From the NCBI GenBank assembly GCA_016707005.1, contig JADJIQ010000002.1, positions 806,001 through 870,000 of the forward strand: DNA of 64,000 nt. Reading direction: 5' to 3'. Of the stretch, positions 31,931 to 41,807 are shown one piece after another. A program made the translations under genes and the position numbers. The DNA is from Ignavibacteria bacterium (lineage in GTDB: Bacteria > Bacteroidota > Ignavibacteria > Kapaibacteriales > Kapaibacteriaceae). The notes below the pieces were generated by a model, which did not search any database, was not told the origin of the DNA, and worked only from the letters and a program-made list of their open reading frames with translations. Every line of letters starts with the position of its first letter. Within the stretch, counting starts at the first letter, position 1.

Positions 31931-34132
31931 TTAGTGTGCTAGCATGCTGATGGGTATGGTTGAGTGACCTGACGTAGTTGTAACGCGGGCCAGATAGAAG
32001 CCTGAGGATAGACCATCGGTAGAGATAGTGAGACTGTTTGACGGTTCGTGCTGCAACGAGAGAACAAGCTCACCGGCAACATTGTAGATGTCGGTGCGAA
32101 GGATCTGCTCGTTGTTGCGTGTTGAGAACGTGATGTGCGACGAAGCGGGTTGTGGGTAGGCATTGACGCTTACACGGGCATTGTTGTCCGATTCACTGAC
32201 GCTTGATGTGGCATCGTAGATAAAGAGTCCGGAGTCTCGCGTTGCAACCAAGAGTCTGCTGCCAACGCGGCCAACTGTCGAATTCAAACCAGAACGGATA
32301 CGAACGGGCTCGGTGTTGGGATCACGTGATGTTAAAACGTCTCCGTGAAGAGTGATCCATGTGACCGTTGAGCCGGAACACACGGCATGCGTCATTAGTG
32401 CGTCGTCCTGCGCCTGCGACCCAAACACGGGAGGCTGACCACGACCTCTCTGCACATGGATTGCAACGGACTCTTGATAGAAGCCTCCGCTGGATCCTGA
32501 TACCGTTAGCACAACACCATCTTGGTCCGAAGCAACAGATCTCAGACTTGAGTTGTCTGGCAACAGAGGGATGTCTACTCGAGACCATCTAGACCGAAAG
32601 GCATACAATCCATCGAATGTGTCAGCCGAATTCTGCTCACTACCGACCCAAACGTAGGGTTCATCGTCGACTTCGAAAATGTAGCTTATCCGACTGCTCT
32701 TTCTCGAATCGCCGGCCATACTATCCGGCAATCCTTCGATGCTGAATGGTTTCCATGACGAGGTGCTTGGGGTATACTCCACCAGCCCTGCTTCTCGTGT
32801 TGCTGCGATCACAGTTCCATCTCCTCTTCGAACGGCACATCTGAAAGACGTATCATATTCTACTTGAACGATCGTGTCGATCATGGTTCTACGTATGTCG
32901 ATCAGTCGATATTGAGTGGTCTTAAGCCACCCGTCGCTATAGGCATTGAATGCCGTCGATCCGCCTTGAAATCCGAGGCCGATCATCGTATCGAGCTCCG
33001 CTTTTCCATCGATGCCGATCGTGTACCAACCATGCCCGGACACACCTACGCTCGTCCACGTCGGCGTCTGTCGGATCTCTGAGGCCAATGCTAGTCGCAG
33101 CCCCGGAGCTACCTCGCCAATGTCCGCCCCTTTCGCATCAACAATGCTGTTTCGTCCACAACCAAGCACAATGAATCGAGATGCGCCTGATGTGAACAAA
33201 TCCGTGCCGAATCGCATGTTGACATATGTCCTAGGGCGATGCTCCAGCATGATCGTATCAACAACAACACCATCAACTGCCAGTCGAACCTCGGGTGGTT
33301 GTTCATCAGTTTCATCATCGAGGAACACTGCAACCGTATCGCCAGCCCAAAGCCGGATCGTTGTGCGGTTCGCAGTGCCGATCAGTCCCTTTTGCGTCCA
33401 AGGTACCTGCCGCAGATCCACGTAGAACACAGACCCACCAGAAAGTCCCACGGAGTAGATCACATCTCCACCAACAACCATCTGCGCTGGCTCACCTGAT
33501 TGCGTCACGCTTACCCACTTCCCTGAGTCCTGCTGGATAAAGATCCCTGATTGAACGTTCGCACCCGCGTAACGAAAGCCCGCCACCAGATTCCCAGCCG
33601 TTGTGGACTGAATAGCTGACACTCCCGGATAATCCTTGTTCGTTGAATCTCGTGTGTTCACTTCAGTCCAGGTATCTCCGTGATCCGTAGAACGGAACAT
33701 ACCTCGACGTCCGAGAATCGGGCTGGTGCTTCGACCTCCCGTACCGATCACAACCGAACCATCGCGATCTACAAACAGTGCCGTAATGTCTGTCCCTGCT
33801 GTCGACGGTCGAATGGACTCCCATTCTGATGTCTCAACATCGAATCGATACAGCCCATTGGCATCATATACAGAAACATAGACGTACCGACCAATCGGAT
33901 CGAGCTCCACATCCAGAATACTCCAGCTCGTGGCCACAAAGTCCATGTCGACCGGTATGTTCGAACACTCGCGTATCGAATCTGCGGTCGGCCCATAACA
34001 AATGCCTGTTGCCGTAGCAACACACGCCAACTTCTCATTGGACTTAAACAGATTAAACGACGACGGCAGATCCACAACCGTCTGCCCCACACACACGCCG
34101 GTCATCAACATGACCATGATCACATACTTCAC
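31931..34132 (-). CDS. T9SS-secreted beta-propeller-like surface protein, copy 2
   Basis: A 733-residue paralogue of the preceding entry, with the same signal peptide core (KYVIMVMLMTGVCVGQ), propeller-like repeats (GRRGMFRSTDHGDTWTEVNTRDS) and T9SS tail (VNAYPQPASSHITF...LSSGFYLARVTTT). The start is GTG at 34132 with GAGGAGGG upstream; copy 1 has ATG at the equivalent place. Conservation is strongest at both termini, nearly identical around the sorting tail, and looser in the middle. That suggests tandem duplication with later divergence or conversion of the ends. The last codons (ATGCTAGCACAC-stop) are repeat-array sequence. Confidence 0.85.
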   Translation of the reverse strand: MKYVIMVMLMTGVCVGQTVVDLPSSFNLFKSNEKLACVATATGICYGPTADSIRECSNIPVDMDFVATSWSILDVELDPIGRYVYVSVYDANGLYRFDVETSEWESIRPSTAGTDITALFVDRDGSVVIGTGGRSTSPILGRRGMFRSTDHGDTWTEVNTRDSTNKDYPGVSAIQSTTAGNLVAGFRYAGANVQSGIFIQQDSGKWVSVTQSGEPAQMVVGGDVIYSVGLSGGSVFYVDLRQVPWTQKGLIGTANRTTIRLWAGDTVAVFLDDETDEQPPEVRLAVDGVVVDTIMLEHRPRTYVNMRFGTDLFTSGASRFIVLGCGRNSIVDAKGADIGEVAPGLRLALASEIRQTPTWTSVGVSGHGWYTIGIDGKAELDTMIGLGFQGGSTAFNAYSDGWLKTTQYRLIDIRRTMIDTIVQVEYDTSFRCAVRRGDGTVIAATREAGLVEYTPSTSSWKPFSIEGLPDSMAGDSRKSSRISYIFEVDDEPYVWVGSEQNSADTFDGLYAFRSRWSRVDIPLLPDNSSLRSVASDQDGVVLTVSGSSGGFYQESVAIHVQRGRGQPPVFGSQAQDDALMTHAVCSGSTVTWITLHGDVLTSRDPNTEPVRIRSGLNSTVGRVGSRLLVATRDSGLFIYDATSSVSESDNNARVSVNAYPQPASSHITFSTRNNEQILRTDIYNVAGELVLSLQHEPSNSLTISTDGLSSGFYLARVTTTSGHSTIPISMLAH

Positions 34133-34137
34133 TAATG

Positions 34138-34186
34138 CCCTCCTCTACCACTCTAACAATCTACCACTCTAACAATCTAACTGCTT
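34138..34186. repeat. CTAACAATCTACCACT array
   Basis: 8-bp units CTAACAAT and CTACCACT fill the gap between the copy-2 T9SS gene and the permease gene. On the minus strand the array begins in the permease TAG stop (AGTTAGATTGTTAGAG). Confidence 0.85.
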
Positions 34187-35355
34187 CTCACTCCATTCGC
34201 CACCGTAGCCCTAGACGCCCTCATTGCCGGATAGATAGCAGCAGTGCTGGAAAGGACCAGACCAACAACGGCAACGATCAATACATCAGAAGTCTTGATG
34301 AGAAGGGGCAGGGCAGGAACGAGATATCCTTGCGACATATCGAATTTGATCCAGTGAAAGGTCTGCTGACCATAACACACACCAAGACCAAGGGCAACAC
34401 CAAGTCCAACACTGAGGAGTCCGATCATGAGGCCTTGGTAGAGGTAGATGTTGCGGACCTGTGTATCGGTGAGACCAATGGTCTTGAGAATGGCGATGTC
34501 TCTACGCTTCTCAACAACACCAAGAGTGAGCGAGACAAGGATGTTGAAGGCGGCTACGAGAATGATGAGCGTGAGTACAATGAACGAACCTATGCGCTCC
34601 AATCGCATGGTATCGTAGATGCCGCGGTTCATGTCCTCCCAGGTCTCAATGCGGACCCCGCTCGCAGCTGTGGCACGCAGCTCTGTGGCAACACGCGCTG
34701 CATCTTCCGGGTCGCTGAGCCTGATGTCCCACGCCGTTGGCTCCTCGGTGCGGAGGAGCCCCTTCATCACCACGTCCGAGACATACAGATAGGAGGCATC
34801 GATCTCGCGAGAGGAGTTGGATTGGAAGATGCCGCTCACAACCACACGCCTGCCGGACGGGATCATCATGGTGGTAATGGCCGACTCTATCTGCGTTGGA
34901 GAGACAAGGGTGATGGTGTCTCCGATGTAGAGGTTGAGCGACTCGGCAAGTCCGGCAGCAACAACCACACCTTCTGCATCAACAAGCTGAAGGAGGTCTC
35001 CCGTCCCAACAACCGTAGCTCCTTTGATGGGCTGCCATGCAAGAGTGTCGGCAAGGGGCATTCCAACACCGAACGCTGCCGCGGTACGCCCAGGCGTTTG
35101 TATCACGAGTTTGCTGAGCCACGTTGGGCTAGCCCCCTTCATCGTTGTGGCTGCAGCATGAACGCGGACGTGGGGTCCAAAGCCTGTCATCATGTTCACG
35201 GCAATGCCACGAAAACCGTTGAACAAGGACATCACGATGATCAGGGCGGCTGTACCGATCACAATGCCGATAACGGAGACAACACCGATGAGTCCGATGA
35301 AGGAGAATCGATGCGGACGAACGTATCTGCGTGCAATGGTCAGCGACAGATTCAT
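34177..35355 (-). CDS. ABC transporter permease of the LolC/LolE (MacB/FtsX) type
   Basis: A 392-residue inner-membrane permease. One N-terminal helix (about 20-45, FIGLIGVVSVIGIVIGTAALIIVM) leads to a large periplasmic domain (about 50-255), then three C-terminal helices (about 262-290, 310-340, 355-378). FNILVSLTLGVVEKRRDIAILKTIGLTDTQVRNIYLYQGLMIGLL is the typical FtsX-domain coupling loop. It probably moves lipoproteins towards the outer membrane as half of a LolCDE-like complex. No ATPase gene (lolD) is adjacent. Its ATG overlaps the ppk1 stop by ATGA, so the two are co-expressed. Confidence 0.9.
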   Translation of the reverse strand: MNLSLTIARRYVRPHRFSFIGLIGVVSVIGIVIGTAALIIVMSLFNGFRGIAVNMMTGFGPHVRVHAAATTMKGASPTWLSKLVIQTPGRTAAAFGVGMPLADTLAWQPIKGATVVGTGDLLQLVDAEGVVVAAGLAESLNLYIGDTITLVSPTQIESAITTMMIPSGRRVVVSGIFQSNSSREIDASYLYVSDVVMKGLLRTEEPTAWDIRLSDPEDAARVATELRATAASGVRIETWEDMNRGIYDTMRLERIGSFIVLTLIILVAAFNILVSLTLGVVEKRRDIAILKTIGLTDTQVRNIYLYQGLMIGLLSVGLGVALGLGVCYGQQTFHWIKFDMSQGYLVPALPLLIKTSDVLIVAVVGLVLSSTAAIYPAMRASRATVANGVRSS

Positions 35356-37490
35356 TTGCGCTTGATACTTGCAAGGAGATCGGCCTGGACGCGCTTTGGC
35401 ACGGCACCGGATTCTTTCCGCGCATAGGTTCCATCGGTCTGGAGAATCCGCGCCTTTACATCATCCGTGAGATAGGCCGCAAGGATGTCATGCAGACGTT
35501 TGCCTACACGTTTGTCGAAGATCGGGAACAGGAGCTCTACGCGACGGTCCATGTTCCGCGGCATCCAGTCGGCACTGGAAATGAAGAGTGCCTCTTCACC
35601 GCCGTTGCGGAAGGAGAAGATGCGGCTGTGCTCCAAGAACCTATCGAGGATGCTTCGCACGGTGATGTTGTCGCTTACGCCGGGAATTCCCGGACGTAAT
35701 GTGCAGACACCGCGTACGATGAGTTCGATCTTCACGCCGGCCATCGACGCCATGTACAGCGCTTCGATGATCGTTTGGTCGATGAGGGCATTCATCTTGG
35801 CGACGATACGTCCCTGACGTCCCGCCTTTTGATGGTCGATCTCCCGATGGATGAGTGCTAAGATCTTTTCGCGAAGATTGAGAGGCGCTACACCGATGTG
35901 CTGCCACGACGCGTGTTTTGAATATCCGGTGAGAAGATTGAAGAGGTGCACGAAGTCGCGCTCAAATTCCTGACGCCCAGTGAACACACCAACATCGGTA
36001 TAGAGTCTCGACGTTGTGAGGTTGTAGTTGCCGGTTGATACGTGGGCATAAGTGAGAACGTTCTTCCCTTCCTTGCGGATCACGAGACAGACCTTGCAAT
36101 GCACCTTGAGTCCCATCACGCCGTAGACAACGTGGACGCCGGATTGTTCAAGTGAACGCGCCCATGCGATGTTGTTCTCTTCATCGAAACGGGCCTTGAG
36201 TTCAACAAAGGCCGTCACGTTCTTTCCATTGCTGGCAGCTCGTTTGAGAGCATCGATCACCGAAGACCGTCCACCGGCACGATACAACGTGATCTTGATC
36301 GCAAGCACGTTCGGGTCATCAGCAGCGTGCTCAATGAATCGAACAACGGAGTTGGTAAAGGAATCGAATGGATGATGGACAAACACATCACCTTCCTTCA
36401 GAACATCAAAGATGTCCGCCCCATCCGTAGTGAACTCCGACAGTTGTCGCGAATTGAAGGGGGCATCCTTGAGCTTGCGCTTGTCCAATTGCATTAGGAC
36501 AAAGAAATCCTGAAGGTTCAGTGGGATGTCTACACTATAGACATCCGTTGCTTCGAGTTCAAGTGCCTTTGTGAAGAATGCAGTGAGCCGCTTTGGCATA
36601 TCGGAGCCGATCTCCATGCGCACAGCATCAGTTCCCCACCTACGCTGACGGATGCCCTCAGCCACGGCGGCCATAAGATCATTGGCCTCGTCTTCGGCGA
36701 TCTCAACGTCTGCATCACGGGTCACACGGAAGATGTGACTCTCTTGCAGACGCAATCCCGGGAAGAGGATGCCGGCATGGGCACGAATGACGTCTTCAAA
36801 GAGAACATAGTGGTGTCCAGAGGAACGATTGAGCTTTACAAGACGCGGCAGTGCCGATGGAAGCTGCACCACGGCTACCTTCATGTCTTCCGTGTCATCT
36901 GTGTCATCAAAGAGCACAAAGGCCACGGTGAGCGATCGATTAAGGAGCCGAGGGAACGGATGCCCGGGGTCCAATGCCAATGGTGTGAGCACCGGCATGA
37001 TATTGTCCACAAAGTCGCGCTCGAACTCGATCTTCTCTTCCTTGGTGAGATCGGCGAAATGATGGATGTGAATACCTTCTCGCTCAAGAGCCGGTTCAAT
37101 GTCCTTGCGCCAGATCGCGCTCTGACGTTTGTACAGCGGGAGGAGTCGAGAGCGAATCTCCTTGAGTTGCTCGATCGGCGTCATTCCGTCCGACGAGAGC
37201 TCCGTCACACCCGAGTAGATCTGCTCCTGCAGACCTGCAGCGCGGATCATGAAGAACTCATCGAGATTCGTGGAGAAGATCGCCAAGAACTTCATGCGCT
37301 CGAGAAGCGGGTGCGTCGTATCCTCTGCCTCATCAAGAACACGCCTGTTGAACTCGACCCACGAGAGCTCTCTGTTCAGGTAGAGCTCCTCGTCGTTGAG
37401 GTCGATCACAGGTGTACTCGTTGCCGCGGCAACTGGATCATTTGCCTTCAACTTCTTGGTGCGAACCGCACCGTTTTTCTTCGTAGCCAT
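35352..37490 (-). CDS. ppk1: Polyphosphate kinase 1
   Basis: PPK1 makes inorganic polyphosphate from ATP and can run backwards. The 712-residue protein has the N domain (LYLNRELSWVEFNRRVLDEA, FLAIFSTNLDEFFMIRAAGL). The catalytic half has KITLYRAGGRSSVIDALKRAASNGKNVTAFVELKARFDEENNI and the phospho-histidine region GVMGLKVHCKVCLVIRKEG. YAHVSTGNYN, IVRGVCTLRPGIPGVSDNI and SADWMPRNMDRRVELLFPI complete the family pattern. The ATG at 37490 is chosen over an upstream in-frame start because a TAGCTTCG box ends 5 nt before it and family members begin near here. It is coupled to the LolC/E-type permease. Confidence 0.96.
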   Translation of the reverse strand: MATKKNGAVRTKKLKANDPVAAATSTPVIDLNDEELYLNRELSWVEFNRRVLDEAEDTTHPLLERMKFLAIFSTNLDEFFMIRAAGLQEQIYSGVTELSSDGMTPIEQLKEIRSRLLPLYKRQSAIWRKDIEPALEREGIHIHHFADLTKEEKIEFERDFVDNIMPVLTPLALDPGHPFPRLLNRSLTVAFVLFDDTDDTEDMKVAVVQLPSALPRLVKLNRSSGHHYVLFEDVIRAHAGILFPGLRLQESHIFRVTRDADVEIAEDEANDLMAAVAEGIRQRRWGTDAVRMEIGSDMPKRLTAFFTKALELEATDVYSVDIPLNLQDFFVLMQLDKRKLKDAPFNSRQLSEFTTDGADIFDVLKEGDVFVHHPFDSFTNSVVRFIEHAADDPNVLAIKITLYRAGGRSSVIDALKRAASNGKNVTAFVELKARFDEENNIAWARSLEQSGVHVVYGVMGLKVHCKVCLVIRKEGKNVLTYAHVSTGNYNLTTSRLYTDVGVFTGRQEFERDFVHLFNLLTGYSKHASWQHIGVAPLNLREKILALIHREIDHQKAGRQGRIVAKMNALIDQTIIEALYMASMAGVKIELIVRGVCTLRPGIPGVSDNITVRSILDRFLEHSRIFSFRNGGEEALFISSADWMPRNMDRRVELLFPIFDKRVGKRLHDILAAYLTDDVKARILQTDGTYARKESGAVPKRVQADLLASIKRK

Positions 37491-37495
37491 AACCA

Positions 37496-37503
37496 CGAAG
37501 CTA
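37496..37503 (-). promoter_or_regulatory. -7-like box TAGCTTCG before ppk1
   Basis: TAnnTTCG, one mismatch from TAnnTTTG, 5 nt before the ppk1 ATG on the minus strand. It lies in the 26-bp gap after the lamin-tail gene. Confidence 0.4.
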
Positions 37504-37516
37504 CCGAACGTTTTAT

Positions 37517-39136
37517 TCACTCCCCTATTATCACAAGGCAACGGTCGCGATAGACCGCACTTGAGGCAGCGTCAACACACTCCAGAACCACTACGTAGGG
37601 TCCCGGAGACAGGCGCTGGCCCATCGCATCGGTTCCGTTCCATACAACGCCCCCTTCCCTCGAGATGAATTCGGCGTTTAGGAGGTCGGTCACGAACATC
37701 CCGTCCGGACGTCTTATACCCACTCTGGCGATGGCCTGCAGGAACGGCTGGGTCCAGGAGATCACGGTGGTAGAGTTCCTGCGTCCGGGATCAGACGAGA
37801 AGGGGCTTGGCACAGCGGACATCCTACCGTCCAACCCCGGCGCCTGCGACATGCTATTCGGCCTGCCGGGCGTGCCGCCGCTGAGGTCCCCACTCGACGT
37901 CCAGCTCAGGAGCTCGTTGCTGAGTAGTGGAGGAGCGAGTTTTTCGAGCGACACCCCCTTCGACGAGGGAAGGAGTGCATGATGCCTGTCACCAGTGTAG
38001 GACATACTGTCCACAACAAACCCACTGGGCGTTCGAAGGACAAGCATGTCCGTCGTGCTGTTGATCTGCGTTGCAGGACGAACAATGGACCAAACGCCAG
38101 CTTCCACACGACGCTGGATCGACGTGTCGGACGCAAGCACACCAAATTCTTGGGGCAGAACGAAACACGATCCAGTGGCAATACTTCGCAGTCCAGATGC
38201 ATCTTCAATGATCCACCCGAGGAGATCGATGGTATCGGTGGTTCCGTTCCACACCTCAACATATTCGCATGAGCCGGATAACGGGTCGGCCAACACTTCG
38301 TTGATCAACACGGTCCCCTTGCTCGGCGGGAACGTGAGCATTACGTCCGACGTGTCGTTCACTGAACGATCGTCCTCGGCGGACGTCACAACGCGTACCA
38401 GACGTTCTTCAGGTCCGCCCTTCATTGCAAGATCAGTAAGGGGCACCTTCCATGTCCACGTCATCTCACTGTCGAGCTCTCCGGTCATGGCTCTGATCAC
38501 TTCACCACCTGTCTGTATCTCGATCGAAACAGAGGGCATAGCACTTCGCCCCACGTTTCGAACATCAACGAGAATGGCATCATCCAACGCCGTGGCTTGA
38601 GAACAGTACAGATCGTGTTCGCGCGTTACGCGTGAATTCTGTTGTCCGCATGTTGCACTGTCGCGCGCCAGACTTGCCGACCATGCATCGGCATACGTTA
38701 CTGTTCCATTACGATCATCGCCAGCTCGTTCAATGGACCTTCCGCGGACATGCCGACGCACATCGTAGCTCATACTGTCGATCAACACCGAATCATCATC
38801 ACGCACCTCCACTCGGTCCGTGGTGTTGTTCAAGGATGGGAGTGCAACCTCTATCATCACGGCATCGCGCGGCAGCCAGCGCGACTCACGGAGCGCGCTC
38901 GCATCGCGTGTGAGGACCACCAAGCCCCTTGCCGGAATTTCCAGGAGATCGACACGAACGCACGTGCGCGTGTCGCAAATGAGATGATCACGAAGAACGA
39001 GTGATCGGGAGGTGGTATTCACACACTCAACCCACTCAGGTTCACCGGCCGATGGTGTTGGATGGACCTCGGTGATGATGAGCTGGGCGCTTGAGGTAGC
39101 AACCGAGATGATGAGCGAGAGAATGAGCCGGGTCAT
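37517..39136 (-). CDS. Exported lamin-tail domain protein
   Basis: A 539-residue protein with a short signal peptide (MTRLILSLIISVATSSAQ) and two lamin-tail (LTD) modules. The first is at about 19-140 (LIITEVHPTPSAGEPEWVECVNTT) and the second at about 270-390 (VLINEVLADPLSGSCEYVEVWNGTTDTIDLLGWIIEDASG). Between them is a CARDB-like beta domain (about 195-265). The C-terminus, about 450-539, resembles a FlgD-like Ig fold (GVVWNGTDAMGQRLSPGPYVVVLEC), which in this phylum can replace a classical sorting tail. The likely location is the cell surface. LTD proteins are often linked to adhesion or extracellular nucleic-acid processing; no catalytic domain is present here. Confidence 0.85.
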   Translation of the reverse strand: MTRLILSLIISVATSSAQLIITEVHPTPSAGEPEWVECVNTTSRSLVLRDHLICDTRTCVRVDLLEIPARGLVVLTRDASALRESRWLPRDAVMIEVALPSLNNTTDRVEVRDDDSVLIDSMSYDVRRHVRGRSIERAGDDRNGTVTYADAWSASLARDSATCGQQNSRVTREHDLYCSQATALDDAILVDVRNVGRSAMPSVSIEIQTGGEVIRAMTGELDSEMTWTWKVPLTDLAMKGGPEERLVRVVTSAEDDRSVNDTSDVMLTFPPSKGTVLINEVLADPLSGSCEYVEVWNGTTDTIDLLGWIIEDASGLRSIATGSCFVLPQEFGVLASDTSIQRRVEAGVWSIVRPATQINSTTDMLVLRTPSGFVVDSMSYTGDRHHALLPSSKGVSLEKLAPPLLSNELLSWTSSGDLSGGTPGRPNSMSQAPGLDGRMSAVPSPFSSDPGRRNSTTVISWTQPFLQAIARVGIRRPDGMFVTDLLNAEFISREGGVVWNGTDAMGQRLSPGPYVVVLECVDAASSAVYRDRCLVIIGE

Positions 39137-39151
39137 TCTTCCATGTGTGTT

Positions 39152-39640
39152 CTAATCGGTCAAGCGTGACATCAACAGCGCTGCGACCTGTTCCAATCCG
39201 CGCGCATCATCGTCAGAGAACCGATCAAGGAGGGGGCTATCCAGATCCAACACGCCAATAAGCTCACCGTTCTTGATGAGCGGCACTACGATCTCTGAGC
39301 TGCTTTCCGCATCGCAGGCGATATGTCCGGGAAACTCCGCTACATCCGGAACGATCACCGTCCGCCTCTCAGAGGCTGCCCATCCGCACACTCCTCTGCC
39401 CATTGCGATGCGAACACATGCCGGCTTGCCGTGGAATGGACCAAGGACAAGCTCTGTACCATCGAAGAGGTAAAATCCGGCCCAGTTGACATCACGCAAA
39501 GAATGAAAGAGCATGGAGGCAGTGTTGGCAAGGTTTGCCACGAGGTTTGGCTCTCCTTCCGTGATATGCTCGAGTGATTGAACGATATTCGCATATCGCT
39601 CATTGGTTGTTTCGTCAGTATCGTCGGGCAGTTCAAACAT
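39152..39640 (-). CDS. msrC: Free methionine-(R)-sulfoxide reductase (GAF type)
   Basis: A 162-residue single GAF-domain enzyme that reduces free methionine-R-sulfoxide. The three catalytic cysteines are Cys75 (GKPACVRI), Cys85 (GRGVCGWAA) and Cys109 (PGHIACDAESSSEIVVPL), with the 10- and 24-residue spacing of the characterised fRMsr enzymes. It is cytoplasmic with no signal sequence. Its ATG is separated by only two bases from the ATG of a divergent T9SS gene, so its promoter must lie inside that gene. It lies 15 bp upstream of the lamin-tail gene and may be co-transcribed with it. Confidence 0.93.
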   Translation of the reverse strand: MFELPDDTDETTNERYANIVQSLEHITEGEPNLVANLANTASMLFHSLRDVNWAGFYLFDGTELVLGPFHGKPACVRIAMGRGVCGWAASERRTVIVPDVAEFPGHIACDAESSSEIVVPLIKNGELIGVLDLDSPLLDRFSDDDARGLEQVAALLMSRLTD

Positions 39641-39642
39641 GT

Positions 39643-41799
39643 ATGAAACTACACATAACCATCCTCATCATTCTGCTTTCTGTTGCCTCACCGGGTCTGA
39701 CGGCGCAATACACTGAGCAAACGTATCCGTTCGTGCCGCCCGAGATGCGCAGGATCATAGCGATGGACATGACGTCGGAACTCGAACCAACGGTTGTGGG
39801 CGTAGGCGATGGCGTCGTAACGTCCATCCCCGGTTCGGCCTTTACTGACGTAACCTCTACCTATCGAACCAAGATCTTCAATGGTGTAGCCCTTGTGTCG
39901 AACACCACCGGCATTGTCTCAACAACAGACAACATCCTTGTTGCGATCGACATCCCATCGCGCTCAGAAGCAAACATCACAGGTTTCCCAGCGAGCGGCA
40001 CGAACATCGTGCGTTGCGGATCATTCGCCTTTGCCCTGCGCGACGGATATGTCATACGACTGTCGATCACTGGCAACAGCGTCCAGATCGACACCGTAAA
40101 AGGCATTGCGAATACAGTGACCATGTTGTCGGCGGCAGACTTCGCACATGCAGTTGCCTACGACTCAACAACACGGACTCTCCAGCTCATTGATGCCTCC
40201 TCGAACGCTGTTGTGCTTTCTCGTCAGCTCGATCGCGAGGCAACCTTCCTTCAGGCACTCTCGGATTCGGTGTCACTCGTGTTCGTAATCGATACGATCA
40301 CGGATCAAGGCGCTGAACAGGTTGTCCGGCCGTTACGTGCCATCTGGCATCATTCCTACAAAGAGCGCGACATCTATGGTCACGATCCACAGCTCTACTC
40401 CAGCCTCCTTGCGCGGTTTAGCGCATCACTGCATGGCGGCGGCGCAGTAGTTGTTGCACCCGGCTCGAACAACAAGAGCAAGACAAGCATCTATTACGCA
40501 ACGGGCGGTCGGATCGATTCCACTCAACGGACGACCATCGGCAACAACCTGACCAATGAGATCCACGCCGGTGTTGCATGGTGGTATCGCAAGGATCTTC
40601 AACCCCAATGGCACATGAGCGGGACGCGATTCACCTATGCGCGGTTGGATGCCGACGGAACTATCTCTCAGGATCGGGCGCACTTTGTTCCGCGGCGCTG
40701 CCTGGCACAGTATCAGCGCACACTCACGTTGACCGGCAGCGATCTGTTGGTCATCACGACAATGATCGAAGAGACAGACGACAAACGCACTTTACGACCA
40801 CATCTGTTTGCCTCGGTTGATGGTGGTTTTTCTTGGTCGATGAGACCTATTCCGAAGCTCTTCGACACCTATGCTGTTGCTGTTGGTGGTGAGATCATTG
40901 CCTCCGCGGCCGACTCCATTCTTCGCTCTTCGATCTACTCGTCAACGAATAGCGTCATTCACCGCATCGATACGTCTGCTTCGGCCATCGCCTTCAACGG
41001 CGACACCATCGTGGTCTGTTCCAAATTCATCCACATAAGCGTTGACGGTGGAACAACGTGGAAGGCTTGGTCATTGGAGGAGTATCAGAGCGGGCATCCG
41101 TCTCGTGTGTTCGATCGAACCATCGTCCTCACCACACCGTTCCGATCATGCGTTTCCCATGATCTTGGACGCTCATGGCGAGACTTCTCGTTTGCTACTC
41201 GTGAGAAGATCACATCAGCTATGGTGCTGTTGGACTCTACCGTCTATGGTGCGTGGTCACTCCCGCCCAGTGGCGTTGTCTCCCGAGACGATGGGAAGAG
41301 TTATGGGATGCCCCTTGCCGGCGATCTCATCAACTTTCGAAACGACAACGCATTCTTCGGCACGTCAACCGGCATGCGAGGATTTGAAGCTGGTCGGGGC
41401 TCTATTGGACCCACCGTCTTTACCCTCGACCCGTATGCCTATCGCGGCTCGGTGAATTTCAACCGCCCGTTCACTGAATCACTACCACCGGTCTACAACA
41501 ACGTCGACAACGCCTATTTCATGATGCGCGATCGGATCAAGCGCATCACACAAGTCACACCGAGCAGCGTCCAGGATGAGCATCACTCTTTCGCCCCCTA
41601 TCCTAACCCTGCATCCACGTTCATTACGATACCGGATGGAGAAGCAACGTTCAGTACGCTCATGGGTACCGTGATCTTCGTCGTTGATGCCAATGCGTCT
41701 CGTTCCATTGATGTGTCTACCTGGCTGTCGGGCACGTACCTTCTTGAAACGAAGAACGGGTACAGCCGCAAGGCCGTACCCGTTGTGATCGTTCATTGA
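39643..41799 (+). CDS. T9SS-secreted propeller-like protein
   Basis: A 718-residue exported protein with signal peptide MKLHITILIILLSVASPGLTAQ. The long beta-rich body has sialidase-like Asp-box segments (SVDGGTTWKAWSLEE, SHDLGRSWRDFSF, SVDGGFSWSMRPI). The C-terminal sorting tail has FAPYPNPASTFITIPDGEATF and WLSGTYLLETKNGYSRKAVPVVI. The ATG at 39643 places the signal peptide at the N-terminus; earlier in-frame starts run antisense into the reductase gene. The function is unknown. It differs from the paralogue pair at 29.6-34.1 kb but has the same architecture. Confidence 0.85.
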   Translation: MKLHITILIILLSVASPGLTAQYTEQTYPFVPPEMRRIIAMDMTSELEPTVVGVGDGVVTSIPGSAFTDVTSTYRTKIFNGVALVSNTTGIVSTTDNILVAIDIPSRSEANITGFPASGTNIVRCGSFAFALRDGYVIRLSITGNSVQIDTVKGIANTVTMLSAADFAHAVAYDSTTRTLQLIDASSNAVVLSRQLDREATFLQALSDSVSLVFVIDTITDQGAEQVVRPLRAIWHHSYKERDIYGHDPQLYSSLLARFSASLHGGGAVVVAPGSNNKSKTSIYYATGGRIDSTQRTTIGNNLTNEIHAGVAWWYRKDLQPQWHMSGTRFTYARLDADGTISQDRAHFVPRRCLAQYQRTLTLTGSDLLVITTMIEETDDKRTLRPHLFASVDGGFSWSMRPIPKLFDTYAVAVGGEIIASAADSILRSSIYSSTNSVIHRIDTSASAIAFNGDTIVVCSKFIHISVDGGTTWKAWSLEEYQSGHPSRVFDRTIVLTTPFRSCVSHDLGRSWRDFSFATREKITSAMVLLDSTVYGAWSLPPSGVVSRDDGKSYGMPLAGDLINFRNDNAFFGTSTGMRGFEAGRGSIGPTVFTLDPYAYRGSVNFNRPFTESLPPVYNNVDNAYFMMRDRIKRITQVTPSSVQDEHHSFAPYPNPASTFITIPDGEATFSTLMGTVIFVVDANASRSIDVSTWLSGTYLLETKNGYSRKAVPVVIVH

Positions 41800-41807
41800 A
41801 CTGCGTT

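Noticed and set aside
34135..35427. 430-codon plus-strand frame opposite the permease gene
   Set aside because: Antisense to a clear FtsX-type permease; starts in the repeat array and the translation has no domain or hydrophobic pattern.
36735..37553. 272-codon plus-strand frame opposite ppk1
   Set aside because: Antisense shadow of a gene with all PPK1 motifs.
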